Below are positions 61,170-64,000 of a stretch of DNA of 64,000 bases, in pieces. Source of the stretch: Thuidium tamariscinum (Eukaryota > Streptophyta > Bryopsida > Hypnales > Thuidiaceae); the NCBI GenBank assembly GCA_947034885.2, contig OX344756.2:24101489-24165488 (forward strand), in the 5' to 3' direction. Position numbers and translations under genes: made by a program. Every line of letters begins with the position of its first letter. Within the stretch, counting starts at the first letter, position 1. The notes beneath the pieces are model-generated. The model did no database searches. It was not told where the DNA came from and was given only the letters and a program-made list of their open reading frames with translations.

Positions 61170-62850
61170 CGGAATTCTCGGGGCTCTCACTGCTCTGTCT
61201 GTCTGTCTGCTTGCCTGTAACTTAGCTTTGAAAAACACTGTTTCTGCCTCCTGATGGATGGATCATAACTAACTGGACTGATGTGAAGGATGTTGTTCTG
61301 TTGGACGGTGTGAATAAAGCAATTTCATTGTGGTTCTGCACTTGTGGTACTGTGGAAGAGATTCTGGCTTCGTGGAGGGAACTGAAGGTCAATTTGCTGA
61401 GAGAACAATCGGTAATCTGAAAATTGATGTTATACAGTGGAAACACCCAAAACCGTCCAAATAAGGAATTCAGCATGGTTGGAGGCATCTTTTTCTAAAA
61501 CTGATATTTTTCTAGTATTAGCGAGAGAAAATAATGAATATTCAAAAAGAAATTAAAATTTTCAGAATCAGTATGTAATTTCTACAAATTTTCAAAGAGT
61601 TGGCTCCCTAGACCACTGGAACTGTCCTATAGGTGTACCCTAAACTGAACTCTGCTGAAATCAGTTGTCAATGAATGAAAATTATACATGTGTCTTACAA
61701 CTGTGTCAGCAAATTAGAGTTAAACATTTGTCAAACACTTTAATGAACACTTATGGACAGATTTAGTGACACTCTAGGAACCAGGAATAGGTACAGGGAC
61801 GGAAATGGGTGTTTCTCCCTTAAATAGGAACTGAAGTTGATCTGGGACATTTTACTTCAATCTGCTCAGCTTAGGATGTAGTACAAGATCTACCCTCCAT
61901 GAAGGCCACATTTGGAAATAATTAAGTCATTTTTTTGTGAGAAAGTGCCACATGGAATCTTGTGATTGGTTTGAGGTGACATGGACCCTTGAGAATTTGA
62001 CATGGAAATTCAATTATGGCATCAACGGGACAAATTAGACCCTTCACATATGGTAATTGGGATACTCCTCTTGTTGCAAAATGAATCTGGGGTTCCTTGT
62101 GGGAAATTGCAAGAGGAAGCTCACCTTGTGTTTAATTTGAGAAAGGGGGAGCATATAGCTCTTAATTCTTGAGCACCTAGTTGGTGATTGGGGAAATCAT
62201 TCCCTTTGGCACTATATGACATCACCTACTTTAAGAAAAACAAAAAGTGTTCATTGGAGGTGAAACTACTATGTATAATCTCTTTTCTTTTGTACAAAAT
62301 TCAAGAATGAACCATTGCACTGATGTCCTATTTAGGAAGATTTTTTGTTGTTCATCAATCAAAAGTAGCAGTGTTGTTTAAGGATTCATTTTAAAGTCTT
62401 TTGAGATTTGGAAAAGCAATGGATATTAGGATTTTAAAATTTGTATGCTAGATAAAATTTACTTTTGATGTAGGTAGCAAGAAATTTTAGAAGAATGTCT
62501 TGGAGATTCAACATATGGTGAAGAGTTCTTTAACATGCTTGAGCAATCCTATGGTAGTTTTATTCTTGCTATTATTAATAAAATTAAACACCAAAATTGA
62601 TATTAGAGATAGAAGAATTAGACTATTGGAAGTCAAGGTGTACAAAGTTTGAATTCTAAAACATCACCATCCTCATTCCTATAAAGAAAACAAGTTTTCA
62701 TTTAAGTTTCTCTAGGAAGTTGCTTTAGTACATTTTAAATAAATGGCATTGGATATTCCCTCAATATAAGGTTATTAATGTTTGCAAAAGAAGATGCTTA
62801 ACTTTGGACAAACAAGCAAGTATATCTCTAAAAATCATCTATCATGGTAA
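61170..62850. other. 3' flank of the receptor kinase gene and repeat spacer
   Basis: The first 300 bases keep genic composition and are probably 3' UTR. From about 61900 to 62600 the DNA resembles the spacer at 31880-32360, between TIR copies A and B. No exon is recognised. Confidence 0.45.
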
Positions 62851-63930
62851 GGGGTCAATTCAAGAAACACTTGTACTATTTTCACTTATACATTTTTGAC
62901 GACTAGTTTTTTGGCTATAACTTTTGTGTTCTAGCTTCAAATGACTCAAAATTTATAGAGAGAACACACATAAATATTATAAATCTTTCCTAAGTTTTAA
63001 AGATTTTTCAAAAATATTTTACTATTTTTAAACAACCCTCAATGCTTTGTCTCAAATTCCATTGAATGGGGTTTTTAGTACTACTTTGAACTCAAAAAAA
63101 ATAGTTTTAAGGTGAAATTTTGAGAGGATGGTCTTTTAGTACATTTTCAGCATTCCACAAAAGTAATTTGAGAAATAGTTAATTTTGTGTGGTGTAGAAG
63201 TCCACAAAGGGATGTTTTTGTTGCCTCTATGGTATTTGCATTTTGAAACTTATAAAACATGATTTTGGTATTCTTGTTTTTCAAATATCATTACCAAAAA
63301 TTCTTCTCAAATGGAAATTTTTTATTTATATTTTAAAAAATAATACTTGTTTTTTGTTAAGTTAAACATTGAAGTATCTATTTTCTTCACCTAGTGAAGA
63401 AAAATACAACTTTGACATTTTAATTTGTAAGAAATAGGAAAAACAATTTTAAGAAAATATAAAAAAATTCCATTTGAGAATATTTTTGGTGATGAGATTT
63501 GAAAAAAAATATTACCAAAATCATGTTTTATAAGTTTCAAAAAGCAAACACCATAGAGGCAACAAAAACATCCCTTTGTGGACTTCTACACCACACAAAA
63601 TTAACTATTTCTTAAATTCCTTTTGTGGATAGCTACAAATATATTAGAAGACCATCCTCTCAAAATTTCACCTTGAAATTCTTTTTTAGGGTTCAAAATA
63701 GTACTAAAAACTCCATTCAATGGAATTTGTGACAAATCAATAAAATTGAATTTTAAATATGAAATGAATTTTTAAAATTTTTGAAAAATAAGAGTAACAA
63801 TCTCAATCAAGATATCTAGAAAAAAAATTTGTGTTTTTTTCATTGAGTTTATTATTCAAAAGTTAGAGACTTATTAAACAAGCCAAAAAAAACACAATAA
63901 ATAATACAAGTGCTTTGTGAATTCATCCTA
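62851..63930. mobile_element. Non-autonomous TIR element, copy C (~1.08 kb)
   Basis: The left end GGGGTCAATTCAAGAAACAC and right end GTGCTTTGTGAATTCATCC are imperfect inverted repeats. Most of the inside also folds on itself: 63049-63330 is repeated in reverse at 63440-63735. The words GTGTAGAAGTCCACAAAGGG and CCCTTTGTGGACTTCTACAC face each other exactly. The left part matches copy A and the middle matches copy B. There is no open frame. Confidence 0.7.
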
Positions 63931-64000
63931 AGATAGGAGAAAATTTGAAAACATGTAAAAATGCAGGAGAAGGCACTCATAGAAATGTAAATGTGTAGCA

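Overview
The window looks like nuclear DNA of a seed-free land plant, most likely a bryophyte. It has long, very A+T-rich stretches with no readable gene, and three gene islands whose introns are short and follow GT-AG rules. Two of the genes are ordinary plant families: a CPL3/CPL4-type RNA polymerase II CTD phosphatase and an LRR-VIII-1-like receptor kinase. The third is a SPATA17-type IQ-motif protein of motile axonemes, which fits a plant with swimming sperm. The species cannot be named from the sequence.

Layout. 1-5436: A+T-rich, gene-free, with a large foldback repeat at 1885-2560. 5437-6933 (+): SPATA17-like gene in about four exons. 6934-22000: repeat-rich. It holds C-rich and GTATCC-type tandem repeats, two adjoining foldbacks (9188-10818), a decayed copy of the leader of the receptor-kinase locus (about 12890-13290), a TA microsatellite, two near-perfect hairpins (16804-16870 and 17339-17497), an unassigned ORF at 17831, and remains of an IMP dehydrogenase gene (20540-21207). 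22584-29306 (+): the CTD phosphatase, 12 exons. 29307-48800: gene-poor, with two TIR elements of about 740 bp, a three-copy 1-kb repeat family, two small TA-flanked element families and a G+C-rich island at 46480-47330. 48977-61169 (+): the receptor kinase, 22 exons and 815 residues, with one small TA-flanked element inside intron 7 and a reversed scrap of exon 15 inside intron 15. 61170-64000: repeats, ending in a third member of the TIR family (62851-63930).

The three genes are independent. One belongs to sperm motility, one to transcription-cycle control and one to cell-surface signalling. The most interesting points are the receptor kinase ectodomain, which carries the CxxC/CxC cysteine module but lacks the usual juxtamembrane region; the SPATA17 exons recovered around short introns; and a set of related inverted-repeat elements of very different ages. 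All exon boundaries were worked out by hand from reading frame, splice dinucleotides and remembered family sequence. No search or alignment program was run.
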